DNA of 64,000 nucleotides from Streptomyces sp. NBC_01275. Its GTDB lineage: Bacteria; Actinomycetota; Actinomycetes; Streptomycetales; Streptomycetaceae. Within the stretch, counting starts at the first letter, position 1, and the number at the start of each line of letters is the position of its first letter. The stretch is from the NCBI RefSeq assembly GCF_026340655.1, contig NZ_JAPEOZ010000001.1, positions 9,796,001 through 9,860,000 on the forward strand, given 5' to 3'. The notes beneath the pieces were generated by a model. It saw nothing but the letters and a program-made list of their open reading frames with translations, searched no databases and had not been told where the DNA came from. A program made the translations under genes and the position numbers. Of this stretch, positions 1 to 8,478 are shown in pieces.

Positions 1-1059
1 CTTGCGTGCGTAGTGGTTGGTCACCGCGTCCTGGTAGAAGTTCGCCGTCGTGGCGTCCGGCTGGGCGGGGTTGACCAGGAGCGTGGAGCGGTTGAAGCCC
101 GCGCACAGGGTGCGGGAGATCGGCCCGCGTACCAGGTCGTTGGGCGCGTCGAGGTACTTGTAGCAGCCGAAGACGCTGGCCGCGTCCGGCTTCTGGAAGC
201 TGGTGACGACCGTCCCGGCGGTGTTGGCGAAGTTCATGACGTTGCCCGACACCCGGCCGTAGTACTTGGTGTTCGGCTGGTCGGCGAAGGGTGTGACGGT
301 CAGGGTCGTCGTCGCGTACTTCTGCCAGACGCGGTTGACGTAGTCGTCCAGCACGGTGCTCGGCAGTGCGCCCGTCTCCACTCCGTACCCCGGCGCGAGC
401 GCCCGCAGCACCGTGCCGTCGGACCGCGTCTGGATGAGACCGGCCCAGCCGCCCGGCTGTCCGCGCAGGGCGTCGAAGAACCCGGTGTAGCCGCCCGCCT
501 TGAGGTGCCCGGTGCTGACCGTGCTCCCGTCGGAGCGCTGCACGCCGACCGCGTAGGGCGCGGAGAACATGTCGACCTGGGTGCTGTTGAGCCAGAGCCC
601 GGAGTCGTTGAGGGTGTACTCCGACCAGTTGAACAGGATGTTCCGGTTGGGGTCGCTCGGGTTCTGCACGGCCGGCTGCACCAGCCCGCCGGTGGTGAGC
701 CGGAAGTCGAGCTTCTGGCCGTAGGAGAAGTAGATCCGGCCCGAGAACTTCGGGATCCGGATCGTTGCGGACTGTCCGGCGGCCGGTCCGACGATGGAGG
801 CGTCGGGCGCCGCGGTGGGCGGATTGCCGCCGGCGGGCCAGGCGTGGAACGTACCGTTCGCGTCCGCCCAGCCCTGCTGACCCGTCGTCAGGAGGGTGCC
901 GAGGTTGTAGACGTAGACCCGGTCGCCGCGGGCGGAGTTGTTGGTGATCTTCAGCGGGATGGTGTCGGGGACGGCTGCCTGGGCCGGCGGGCCGAGGGTG
1001 AGCAGCGCGCCGACCAGGGCGGCGGCTCCGACCAGTCTGAGGGCGATCTTTGCGAGCAC
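1..1059 (-). CDS. GH64 beta-1,3-glucanase, C-terminus cut by window edge
   Basis: Secreted endo-beta-1,3-glucanase of glycoside hydrolase family 64 (laminaripentaose-producing type), acting outside the cell on beta-1,3-glucans. The GTG start at 1059 follows a GGAGG at 1066-1070. Residues 1-29 form a Sec signal (basic start, hydrophobic stretch, cleavage near AQA-AV). The 353 visible residues carry GH64-like segments, including IPLKITNNSARGDRVYVYNL after the signal, a GRIYFSYGQKLDFRL strand, FNWSEYTLND, and late AQPDATTANFYQDAVTNHYA. The gene runs off position 1, so the end of the catalytic domain and any carbohydrate-binding module are not seen. A perfect palindrome lies 72 bp upstream. The family is recognised from motif memory; the catalytic Glu and Asp were not assigned individually. 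Confidence 0.85.
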   Translation of the reverse strand, partial: MLAKIALRLVGAAALVGALLTLGPPAQAAVPDTIPLKITNNSARGDRVYVYNLGTLLTTGQQGWADANGTFHAWPAGGNPPTAAPDASIVGPAAGQSATIRIPKFSGRIYFSYGQKLDFRLTTGGLVQPAVQNPSDPNRNILFNWSEYTLNDSGLWLNSTQVDMFSAPYAVGVQRSDGSTVSTGHLKAGGYTGFFDALRGQPGGWAGLIQTRSDGTVLRALAPGYGVETGALPSTVLDDYVNRVWQKYATTTLTVTPFADQPNTKYYGRVSGNVMNFANTAGTVVTSFQKPDAASVFGCYKYLDAPNDLVRGPISRTLCAGFNRSTLLVNPAQPDATTANFYQDAVTNHYARK

Positions 1060-1130
1060 TCTCCACCTCCGTGGGGGACAGGCCTCTGGGGCAGGCCGGT
1101 GGGGACGGTTCGGGGATTGGTCCATACCTG

Positions 1131-1148
1131 TTTGAGAGCGCTCTCAAA
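1131..1148. promoter_or_regulatory. 18-bp perfect palindrome, putative LacI-family operator of the glucanase gene
   Basis: TTTGAGAGCGCTCTCAAA is a perfect palindrome 72 bp upstream of the GH64 start. Its core resembles the CebR operator of Streptomyces (TGGGAGCGCTCCCA), which controls cello-oligosaccharide genes. The inference is a LacI-family sugar repressor responding to beta-1,3-glucan oligosaccharides; no such regulator gene is in the window. Confidence 0.7.
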
Positions 1149-1240
1149 GTTGCACCGCGATGTGTTCATGTCAACGGTTGGCACAAGAAGAAGGGGCGTC
1201 CGGTGAGTCGGCTCCGGGCGCCCCTGGGGTGGGACCGCGA

Positions 1241-1996
1241 TCAGAAGGTCCGCTTCAGCAGATCCAGCAGCGCCGCCCAGTGCCGCTCCGACGCCGCCTC
1301 GTCGTACTCCGCGGTGTCCGCCTGGGTGTAACCGTGGCGGGCGCCGCTGTAGACCTCGCACGTGTGGCGAACCCCGGCCGCGGTGAGCGCCTCCTCGAAC
1401 CGCTCGATCTGCTCGGGCGGCAGGGAGGGGTCGTCGTCGGCGTGGCCGAAGTACAGCTCCGCGGTGACGCGCCCGGCCACCAGGTGCGGACTGTCCGGGG
1501 CGTCCGTCGCGAGCCGCCCGCCGTGGAAGCCGGCCGCCGCGGCGACCCGTTCCGGGTGCGCGCCGGCGGTGAACAGCGCGAGCCGGGCGCCCATGCAGTA
1601 ACCCGTGACCGCGACCGGCCCGTCCACGACCAGGGGGTTCTCCGCCAGCCAGCGCAGATAGGCCCCGGCGTCGCGCTCCGCCGGTTCCGGAGTCAGGGAC
1701 GCGATCAGCGGTCCCACGGCCTGGAAGATCTCCGGGCGAGCGGAGGCGTCGATGAACTCCGGCATCTGCACGACCGGAGCGCGCCCGTGACGGTAGAACA
1801 CATTGGGCGCCAGCACCGTGTAGCCGGCCTCGGCGAGCCGGTCGGCCATCGCCCGCAGATGCGGACGCAGCCCGAAGGCGTCCTGGTAGAGCAGCACGGC
1901 CGGCCGGGGCGTCCCGTCACCGGGATGCGCCAGATAGGCGTCCGCGACACCGTCCTCGGTGGGGATGTCCACGGCTGTGCCCTGTACGGAGGTCAT
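1241..1996 (-). CDS. dienelactone hydrolase family protein
   Basis: Cytoplasmic alpha/beta hydrolase of the dienelactone hydrolase family, 251 aa, the usual size for single-domain members. The nucleophile elbow is GYCMGA with Cys134, followed by an acidic patch at Asp187-189 and His221 in GARHGYTQ; these give the Cys-Asp-His triad typical of the family. Family members cleave dienelactone in aromatic breakdown, but many actinobacterial paralogues have other, unknown substrates, and no aromatic pathway genes are adjacent. The gene stands alone, with 147 bp to the next gene on the same strand upstream. The fold is certain; the substrate is unknown. Confidence 0.85.
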   Translation of the reverse strand: MTSVQGTAVDIPTEDGVADAYLAHPGDGTPRPAVLLYQDAFGLRPHLRAMADRLAEAGYTVLAPNVFYRHGRAPVVQMPEFIDASARPEIFQAVGPLIASLTPEPAERDAGAYLRWLAENPLVVDGPVAVTGYCMGARLALFTAGAHPERVAAAAGFHGGRLATDAPDSPHLVAGRVTAELYFGHADDDPSLPPEQIERFEEALTAAGVRHTCEVYSGARHGYTQADTAEYDEAASERHWAALLDLLKRTF

Positions 1997-2143
1997 GGGA
2001 GTGCCTCTCTGCGCGGTTCACGTCGGCAAGCGGTCGATCGGCCCGTCGGACCGGGCGGCGACCATCGTTGCATGCACCAACGAACGGGCCGCGAGGACCC
2101 CCGGCGCCGGGGCTCGGCACGGGGGGCTCCGGTGCCGGGCGCG

Positions 2144-2764
2144 TTACTCGAACCGGGAGGTGTCGCCCGCCCCGTACCGCACGATCTCCGCCTCGCCCTC
2201 GGAGAAGTCGATGACCGTCGTCGGCTCGGTGCCGCAGTCCCCGGAGTCGAGCACCGCGTCCACCACGTGGTCGAGCCGGTCCTTGATCTCCCAGCCCTGG
2301 GTCATCGGCTCGTCCTCGCCGGGCAGCAGCAGGGTGCTGGACAGCAGGGGCTCGCCGAGTTCGGTGAGCAGCGCCTGGGTGACGACATGGTCGGGGATGC
2401 GCACGCCCACCGTCTTCTTCTTCGGGTGCTGGAGCATGCGCGGCACCTCCTTCGTCGCGGGGAGGATGAAGGTGTAGCTGCCGGGGGTCGACGCCTTGAT
2501 CGCGCGGAACACGTCCTTGTCCACCCGCACGAACTGGCCGAGCTGCGCGAAGTCCTGGCACACCAGGGTGAAGTGGTGCCGGTCGTCCAGCTCGCGGATG
2601 GCCCGGATCCGGTCGATGCCGTCCTTGCTGCCCAGCCGGCTGCCCAGCGCGTAGCAGGAGTCCGTCGGGTACGCGATGAGCGCATCCGCCCGGATGGCGG
2701 CCGCGACCTGGGCGATGGTGCGCGGCTGGGGGTTGTCGGGGTGCACGTCGTAGTACTTCGCCAT
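2144..2764 (-). CDS. YrdC/YciO-type Sua5 family protein (threonylcarbamoyl-AMP synthase-like)
   Basis: Single YrdC/Sua5 domain of 206 aa. The family makes threonylcarbamoyl-AMP from threonine, bicarbonate and ATP for the t6A37 modification of tRNA. Visible motifs are the KYYDVHPDNPQ start, GLIAYPTDSCYALG-like residues at 28-42 (here ALIAYPTDSCYALG), PGSYTFILPATKEVPR, and GVRIPDH followed by LGEPLLSSTLLLP. The start and the PRMLQHPKKKTVGVRIPDH segment resemble the YciO branch more than TsaC, so it may be a paralogue not essential for t6A. It is divergent from the PucR-type regulator across about 214 bp that holds both promoters. Confidence 0.85.
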   Translation of the reverse strand: MAKYYDVHPDNPQPRTIAQVAAAIRADALIAYPTDSCYALGSRLGSKDGIDRIRAIRELDDRHHFTLVCQDFAQLGQFVRVDKDVFRAIKASTPGSYTFILPATKEVPRMLQHPKKKTVGVRIPDHVVTQALLTELGEPLLSSTLLLPGEDEPMTQGWEIKDRLDHVVDAVLDSGDCGTEPTTVIDFSEGEAEIVRYGAGDTSRFE

Positions 2765-2978
2765 TGGCTGAGCTTATGCCGTGGCCCGGGGGTCGGCCGC
2801 CCAGGCTCCCCCTCCGGGGTGCGGGGCGGCGACGCCTTCGACGTGCCGGCTCCTGTCTTCGCGCTGGTCACACGCCGTAGGGTCGACGACGGGCGGGTCG
2901 GGGCGGGTGGGGTAACGTCCCCGACCGACATGGCTGGTTCGGCCTCCAGGGGCCGCGAAGGACGAGGAGCGCACGCAC

Positions 2979-4517
2979 ATGGCCGGGCGGGACGACGGAA
3001 ACCGTCACACCGACAGCACGGGCGGCGCCGAGGCGACCTGGGCGCAGGAACTCCTCGAGCAGCTGCGCCCCGCCGGGGCCGACGTCCGCAGGATCGTCGA
3101 CTGGCTGGCCGTCACCGTCGACGCCGTCGTGTCCCTGTGCGACGACGCCGGCACGCCCCTCGCCGGACCGCCCGCACCGCAGGACGAGGGCCTGGTCGCC
3201 GACATCCTCGGCGGCCGCCTCGCCTCCGCCGCCCTGGGGCGCACGGGCCGCTACGTGCGGATGATCAGGGTCGACCTCCCGCCGCCGGCCGCGGCGGGCG
3301 TGCTCGTCGTCTCCCGCACCGCCCCCTTCGACCGGCGCGCCTCCGACGCCGTCGCGCACACCGCGAGCGTCCTGCGCCTTCTGCTGCGCGCCCAGCAGAC
3401 CACCGCGACCGACCGCCGTCTCGCCCGCGCCACCTCCGACCTGCGGCTCGCCATCCTGCAACTGCTCATGGTCGAGGACACGGTCGCCGCCCGCCGGGTC
3501 GCCGCCGGCCTGTGGCCCGGCCTCCTCGACACCGACACCGCCTGCGTGTACGTCGTCGAGAGCAGCCCCGAGGACCGCGACCGTCTCGCCGAGGCCTGTC
3601 TGGCCGCGACCCACGAGGAAGCCCTCGTCGTGCGCTGCCCCGCCGTGGACGGCCATGTCATCGTCGTCGTCCCGGACGACGCCACGAGCGCTGAACTGCG
3701 GGCCCTGTGCGACCGGCACACCGGCGCCGTCCTCGGCGGCAGCGCCCGCCAGAGCCTCGCCTGCACCGCCACCGCCTACGGACAGGCCGTCAGCGCCCTC
3801 GCCGTCGCCCGCTTCCGCCCCGAGCGGACGGCCGTCTACGCCGAACGCACCCACCCCGAACGCCTCATGGACCCGGCGGTGCTGCGCGCCTGGACGACCC
3901 GGCTGCTGCGCCCGCTCGACGCCCTCCCGCACCACACCCGCGCCGAACTCCTCGCCACCACCCGGCTCGGCCTGGAGTTCACCGCCGTCAGCGCGGCGAA
4001 GGTGCTCGGCGTCAGCCGCAACACCGTCCGCGCCCGCATGGACCGCGTCGAGGGCCTGCTGCGCACCGACTTCTCCGACCTCACCGTCCGCGCCGCCGTC
4101 CACCTGGCCCTGAACGCCCAGGCCGGCCTCGGCGAGGACCTCACGGGCGGTACGGCGGCCCCCGCCCGGCTCGGCGACCTGCTCACCGGACCGGCGCTGC
4201 ACGCCTGGGCCCAGGACCTGCTGGCCCGCCTGGACACCGACGGCCGCGACCTGCGCCGTACGCTGCGCGCCTGGATCGCCGCCGGGGGCAACGCCGAACG
4301 GGCCGCCCACCTGGTCGGCGTGCACGCCCAGACCGTGCGCGAGCACGTCCGCAGCGCCGAACCCGTCCTCGAACGCCAGCTTCTCGCCAGCGGCAGCGAC
4401 CTCTACGAGGTCGTCCTGGCCCACCTGGCGATCCGCGAGCTCGACCGGCCCGACCTGCCCGCGGACCGGACCCCGGAGGCCGAAACGGGCCATCCGGACG
4501 CACCTGTGCACAGGTGA
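2979..4517 (+). CDS. PucR/CdaR-type helix-turn-helix transcriptional regulator
   Basis: Transcription factor of 512 aa. The N-terminal half is a sensor-like region without a motif I can name. Around residues 330-360 (TAVSAAKVLGVSRNTVRARM) sits the PucR-type C-terminal helix-turn-helix, and a second copy follows near 425-450 (GNAERAAHLVGVHAQTVREH). Two consecutive HTH units are a common layout in this Streptomyces family. The ATG is preceded by GACGAGGAG. The target is unknown; the divergent YrdC gene or the downstream conservon are neighbours but no operator links them. The DNA-binding assignment is firm, the ligand unknown. Confidence 0.8.
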   Translation: MAGRDDGNRHTDSTGGAEATWAQELLEQLRPAGADVRRIVDWLAVTVDAVVSLCDDAGTPLAGPPAPQDEGLVADILGGRLASAALGRTGRYVRMIRVDLPPPAAAGVLVVSRTAPFDRRASDAVAHTASVLRLLLRAQQTTATDRRLARATSDLRLAILQLLMVEDTVAARRVAAGLWPGLLDTDTACVYVVESSPEDRDRLAEACLAATHEEALVVRCPAVDGHVIVVVPDDATSAELRALCDRHTGAVLGGSARQSLACTATAYGQAVSALAVARFRPERTAVYAERTHPERLMDPAVLRAWTTRLLRPLDALPHHTRAELLATTRLGLEFTAVSAAKVLGVSRNTVRARMDRVEGLLRTDFSDLTVRAAVHLALNAQAGLGEDLTGGTAAPARLGDLLTGPALHAWAQDLLARLDTDGRDLRRTLRAWIAAGGNAERAAHLVGVHAQTVREHVRSAEPVLERQLLASGSDLYEVVLAHLAIRELDRPDLPADRTPEAETGHPDAPVHR

Positions 4518-4634
4518 GCCCTCCCGGCCCCGGAGCGGGCACGGTCACGGTTCACAACGCGGTCGGCCGGCCCGTAGGTTCGAGGTGGCGCGGGGGAACG
4601 ACCGGATCGGGGGATCGGTCGTTCTCCCCGCAGT

Positions 4635-5855
4635 TCAGCCCCGCAGCAGGACCGGGATCTCCTGCCAGCCGAACGCGATGAACGACGGCACCTGCTCGAG
4701 CTCGTCGTCCGCCAGCCGCAGCTGCGGGAACCGGTCGAACAGCGCGGGCAGCGCGGTCAGCGCCTCCATCCGGGCCAGCGGCGCGCCGATGCAGCGGTGC
4801 ACGCCGATCCCGAACGCCAGATGGTCCTCCGCCGCCCGCGTCGCGTCGAAGACGTCCGCGTCCGGCCCGTAGTGCGCCGGGTCGAGCCCCGCGGCCGCGT
4901 ACGTCGTGATGATGGCGTCCCCGGCCGGGATCGTCACCTCGCCGACCTTCAGGTCGCTCACGGCGAACCGCAGCGGCAGCGAGGCGATCGACGGATGCGC
5001 CCGCAGCGTCTCGTCCACGACCGCGTCCCAGGAGATCTCCCCGCGCCGCACGGCCGCCAGCTGCTCGGGCCGGCGCAGCAGCGCCACCACCGCGTTGCCG
5101 ACCAGGTTCATGGTCGTCTCGAACCCGGCCCCGATGACCAGCAGCAGCGTGTACAGCAGTTCCTCGTCGCTGAGCCGGCCCCCGTCCTCGTCCCGCACCC
5201 GGATCAGCTCGGTCGTCATGTCGTCGCCGGGGTGCTCGCTCTTGTGGGCGATGAGCGCGCCCAGCACGGCGCCGATCTGCTCCTGCACGAACGCGGCGTG
5301 CTCCGGGCTCGGATCCGAGGTGTCCATGATCGCCGCGATCAGCCGGCCGGTGGCGTCCCGCAACTCCTCGGGCACACCGAACAGTTCGCAGATGATCTGC
5401 ATCGGCAGCGGGTGCGCGAGCCCGGCCTTCAGGTCCACCGGCTCGCCGCCGCCCGCGTCGAGGGCGTCCAGCAGCTCCCCGGTGATCGTCTCCACCCGCT
5501 CCCGCAGCGCCTCCGTGCGCCGGTGCGTGAAGCTCGGCGCCACCAGCTTGCGCAGCCGCGTGTGGTCGGCGCCGTACGTCGACAGCATGTTGACCACGCC
5601 GACCCAGCCCAGGATCCAGCCCCAGGACGGGTGTTCGCCCAGCTCCGGCCAGAGCCGCCAGTGCAGCCGCGGGTCCTTGCTGACCTGCGGGTCGAGGATC
5701 AGCTCCTTGAGGGTGTCGTACCCGGTGGGCGCCCAGGCCGGGATGCCGCCGGGCAGCTCCACGGGCACGATCGGCCCCAGGGCGCGCAGCCGGGCGCTCT
5801 CGGCGGCGATGTCGGCGCCCAGCGGGTCGAGGGCGATGCGGTCGGTCACGGTCAC
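4635..5855 (-). CDS. conservon cytochrome P450 (CYP154-like)
   Basis: Cytochrome P450 of 406 aa, last gene of the conservon operon. All core motifs are present: I-helix IGAGFETTMNL, K-helix ExxR as ETLR, and the haem loop FGIGVHRCIG with Cys355 as thiolate ligand. GTG start at 5855 overlaps the stop of the preceding P450 gene by 4 bp (GTGA), indicating translational coupling. Known Streptomyces conservons often end with one or two P450 genes, and CYP157/CYP154 pairs are described in S. coelicolor. I infer the CYP154 family from pairing and motif pattern, not from a search. The substrate is unknown. Confidence 0.85.
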   Translation of the reverse strand: MTVTDRIALDPLGADIAAESARLRALGPIVPVELPGGIPAWAPTGYDTLKELILDPQVSKDPRLHWRLWPELGEHPSWGWILGWVGVVNMLSTYGADHTRLRKLVAPSFTHRRTEALRERVETITGELLDALDAGGGEPVDLKAGLAHPLPMQIICELFGVPEELRDATGRLIAAIMDTSDPSPEHAAFVQEQIGAVLGALIAHKSEHPGDDMTTELIRVRDEDGGRLSDEELLYTLLLVIGAGFETTMNLVGNAVVALLRRPEQLAAVRRGEISWDAVVDETLRAHPSIASLPLRFAVSDLKVGEVTIPAGDAIITTYAAAGLDPAHYGPDADVFDATRAAEDHLAFGIGVHRCIGAPLARMEALTALPALFDRFPQLRLADDELEQVPSFIAFGWQEIPVLLRG

Positions 5856-7102
5856 GACGGGACTCCTGGCTGGTCGGGAGAGGGATCGGGGGAGCGGGGG
5901 CTGAAGCGGACGGGCAGTGCGGTGAGCGAGCGATGGAACGGCCCCGGCCGCCAGGCGAGCCGCTCGCGGGGCAGGAGGGGATCGAGGTCGGGCAGCCACT
6001 GGGTGAGCCGCTCGATCGCCTCGGTGACGAGCAGCAGCGTGTGCTGCTTGACCGGGCAGGCGTGCGCGCCCGCGCCCCACGACAGGTGCGAGGCGTCGTT
6101 CGGATGCCGGCCCTCGGTGACCTCCCGCTCCGCGAAGTGCCCGAGCGCCCCGAACGACACCACCACCGGCACTGCGTCCTGCAGCCACACCCCGTGGAAG
6201 GCGACGGGCTTGCGGGCGTAGTAGACGCCGTAGTTGGCCAGCGGCGTCTCGTGGTGCAGCACCTCCACCACCGCGTCCATGACCGGACGGGCGCCGCTGG
6301 TGAGCGTCGAGTAGTAGGCCGAGTGGCCCAGGATCCTGGACAGCGTGTTGGACAGCAGGTTCGCCGTCGGCTCGTATCCGGCGCCGAGGGTGAGGAACAC
6401 CTGCCAGGTGACCTCCTCCCGGGTCAGCCCCGCCGGATGCTCCAGCAGCCGGCTGGGCAGGTCGTCGCCGGGCCGCGCCGCCTTGGCCGCGATGAGCTCC
6501 AGCACGTACTGCGCGAACTGCGCCTCGCCCTCGACGGCCTGCGCGCCGCCCTCCATCATCTTGCCCAGGCCCTCGTTGAGCCGGTCGCCCTGGCTGTCCG
6601 GCAGCCCGAACAGGTCGTTGAGCACCAGCGCCAGCAGCGGCCGCGAGAAGTCCGCCACCAGATCCGCCTCGCCACTGGGCCCGATGCGCCCGGCCAGCAG
6701 CCGCACCGCCCGGTGCACCCGCCTGCGCAGGTCGTACGGCTCCACCAGGTCGAAGACGTCGATGAGCGTGGTGCGGTAGCGCAGGTGCGCCGCGCCGTCG
6801 GAGAACAGGGCGTTGGGCCGCCACCGCATCATGCCGAGCACCGGCGAGTCGACGGGGACCGTCGACTCCCATGCGCGCGGGTCGTGCGAGAACGTCTCCT
6901 CGTCGTGCAGCACGTCCAGCGCCGCCCGCCGGTCCGTGACCACGTAGGCGGGCACGCCCGGCGCCAACTCCGCCCAGCCGATCGGCCCCTGGGCGTGCAG
7001 GGCGGCGTAGTAGCGGCTCGGGTCCGGAGCGAAACCGTCCTCCCACAGCCGTACCGGCGCCGAGCGCGAGAAGTCGCGCTGGTCCGGGGGATAGGCGGTC
7101 AC
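5852..7102 (-). CDS. conservon cytochrome P450 with altered ExxR (CYP157-like, RarE type)
   Basis: P450-fold protein of 416 aa, fifth gene of the conservon. The haem loop is SWGAGAHACPVK with Cys349, so the thiolate ligand is kept. The K-helix reads VVEVLHHETPL, giving ExxH where nearly all P450s have ExxR. The I-helix reads LGAGYEPTANLL, with Pro next to the conserved Thr. Loss of ExxR is the published hallmark of the CYP157 family, whose members sit in conservons. GTG start at 7102 overlaps the cvnD stop by 4 bp. It may be a partner or regulatory P450 rather than an ordinary monooxygenase. Confidence 0.85.
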   Translation of the reverse strand: MTAYPPDQRDFSRSAPVRLWEDGFAPDPSRYYAALHAQGPIGWAELAPGVPAYVVTDRRAALDVLHDEETFSHDPRAWESTVPVDSPVLGMMRWRPNALFSDGAAHLRYRTTLIDVFDLVEPYDLRRRVHRAVRLLAGRIGPSGEADLVADFSRPLLALVLNDLFGLPDSQGDRLNEGLGKMMEGGAQAVEGEAQFAQYVLELIAAKAARPGDDLPSRLLEHPAGLTREEVTWQVFLTLGAGYEPTANLLSNTLSRILGHSAYYSTLTSGARPVMDAVVEVLHHETPLANYGVYYARKPVAFHGVWLQDAVPVVVSFGALGHFAEREVTEGRHPNDASHLSWGAGAHACPVKQHTLLLVTEAIERLTQWLPDLDPLLPRERLAWRPGPFHRSLTALPVRFSPRSPDPSPDQPGVPS

Positions 7103-7725
7103 CGGGCCTCCACGGGGTTGTGGGCGATCAGATGGTCGACCAGCGTGAGCAGCGCGTCGATCGAGGAGTTCGCGTCCCGCGCGTCGCACGTCACCATCGG
7201 CGTCCCCGCGTCCAGGTCCAGGGCCCGCCGCAGCTGCTCCTCGCCGTAGTGGCGCGGCGCGTCCGGGAAGTCGTTGAAGGCCACCGCGTACGGCAGCCCG
7301 CTCTCCTCCACCAGCCCCAGCACGTCGAACGACGCGTCGATCCGGCGGCTGTCCACCAGGACGAGCGCCCCCAGCGCCCCGTAGGCGATGTCGTCCCACA
7401 GCGGCCGGAACCGCTCCTGTCCCGGCGTGCCGAACAGGTACAGCACCACTCCGCCGGACAGGCTGAGCCGGCCGAAGTCGATGGCGACGGTGGTCGACTC
7501 CTTGTCCCGCAGCCCCGCCAGATCGTCCACCCGCGCGGACGCCTCGGACAGCTGCTCCTCGGTGTGCAGCGGCCGGATCTCCGACACCGAGTCGATCAGG
7601 GTCGTCTTGCCCACCCCGAACGGCCCCGCGACCAGGATCTTCACCAGGTCACGGGCGGTGTCGGGCAGGTGGACGGCGCCAGGTGAGCCGGCGCTACGAA
7701 CTGTGCTTGAGGGCGCGGAGGCCAT
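7099..7725 (-). CDS. cvnD: conservon GTPase CvnD
   Basis: Small Ras-like GTPase of 208 aa, the D component of the conservon. The P-loop is GPFGVGKTT near residues 34-42, switch II region GTPGQERF, and the G4-equivalent reads FNDF in place of NKxD, a variation usual in this bacterial family. Conservon proteins are thought to form a membrane-associated complex resembling eukaryotic G-protein signalling, with CvnA, CvnB and CvnC. The coding start overlaps the end of cvnC by 32 bp, and the stop overlaps the next P450 start by 4 bp. S. coelicolor conservons influence aerial development and secondary metabolism. Confidence 0.92.
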   Translation of the reverse strand: MASAPSSTVRSAGSPGAVHLPDTARDLVKILVAGPFGVGKTTLIDSVSEIRPLHTEEQLSEASARVDDLAGLRDKESTTVAIDFGRLSLSGGVVLYLFGTPGQERFRPLWDDIAYGALGALVLVDSRRIDASFDVLGLVEESGLPYAVAFNDFPDAPRHYGEEQLRRALDLDAGTPMVTCDARDANSSIDALLTLVDHLIAHNPVEAR

Positions 7726-8059
7726 CGGCCACTCTCTTCAGCAGGTCGGGGTCGAACCGTTCGGCGGGCGGGATCGGCGCACGGGTGAGGACGAGACCGC
7801 GGTCGGCGAGGTCGGCCGCCAGCACCCGCACCGCGGAGACCGGCAGCCTGAGCAGCGCCGACGCCTCCACCACCGCCAGCGCACCGCCCTCCAGGACGTC
7901 CAGCAGGGCGAGTTCGGCGGCCGGCAGCCCGGCGGGCAGCGGCTCGTCGCCGCGCACGAGCACCGACAGCCGCTCCAGATGGGGGCGGCTGGGCCGGGCC
8001 ACACCGCCGGTCGACAGGTACGCGGGAACCAGAGGCCGGCCGGCGGGGCGGTCGGTCAT
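7694..8059 (-). CDS. cvnC: conservon protein CvnC (DUF742)
   Basis: Protein of 121 aa with the DUF742 domain of conservons. It contains the family-like PYLSTGG-type start (here PAYLSTGGVARP), and a winged-helix-like middle with LALLDVLEGGALAVVEASALLRLPVSAVRVLAADLADRG spread over residues 47-85, ending in DLLKRVADGLRALKHSS. The ATG at 8059 overlaps the cvnB stop by 4 bp (ATGA). Its role in the complex is not established. The C-terminus overlaps the cvnD start region by 32 bp, which is common in these operons. Confidence 0.9.
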   Translation of the reverse strand: MTDRPAGRPLVPAYLSTGGVARPSRPHLERLSVLVRGDEPLPAGLPAAELALLDVLEGGALAVVEASALLRLPVSAVRVLAADLADRGLVLTRAPIPPAERFDPDLLKRVADGLRALKHSS

Positions 8060-8478
8060 GCCGGTGCGTTGTCGTCGGCTCCTCGGGGCGCGGCCGCCAT
8101 GGCCTTCTCGCCCAGTCGCGCCACCTGCGAGTGCACCCGGTGCGCCAGCAGGTCCAGCCGGACCTCGCCGTCGCCGTACGCGGCGACACAGGTCCCGTGG
8201 TCGGTCGGCACGATCAGCACATAGCCGTGGTCCGACTCGATGACGATCTGGCGGACCTCGGCCCGCTCCCGGTCGGCGAACGCGGCCGCCGCGGTCCGAC
8301 ACGCTCCCTGCACCGTGCTGGTGATGGCGGCCACCCGCTCGGCCGACGGCTGGGACAGCGCATCGGTGTATCCCGTCACGAGCCCGTCCCGGGTCAGCAT
8401 GACGGCGGCCACCACGTGCGGCACCTGCAGGATCGGTTCGAGCACCCATGCCGTGTCGCCCGTGTTGCGGCTGGTCAT
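8056..8478 (-). CDS. cvnB: conservon roadblock/LC7 protein CvnB
   Basis: Roadblock/LC7-domain protein of 140 aa. The typical core is visible: VLEPILQVPHVVAAVMLTRDG, then SERVAAITSTVQGA-like helix and VIVESDHGYVLIVPTDHG-like strands. Roadblock proteins of this group resemble MglB and act as GTPase-interacting partners, here presumably of CvnD. Start ATG at 8478 overlaps the cvnA stop by 4 bp. A second, unlinked roadblock gene lies at 12862, outside the operon. Confidence 0.92.
   Translation of the reverse strand: MTSRNTGDTAWVLEPILQVPHVVAAVMLTRDGLVTGYTDALSQPSAERVAAITSTVQGACRTAAAAFADRERAEVRQIVIESDHGYVLIVPTDHGTCVAAYGDGEVRLDLLAHRVHSQVARLGEKAMAAAPRGADDNAPA

Noticed and set aside
1160..3694. A very long plus-strand frame of 844 residues
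   Set aside because: It is Arg/Pro/Gly-rich, has no recognisable motif and runs antisense to the hydrolase and YrdC genes.
4635..7046. An 803-residue reading frame covering both conservon P450 regions
   Set aside because: Only its second half is a P450; the first half is the shifted-frame shadow of the other P450 gene. The real starts are at 5855 and 7102.
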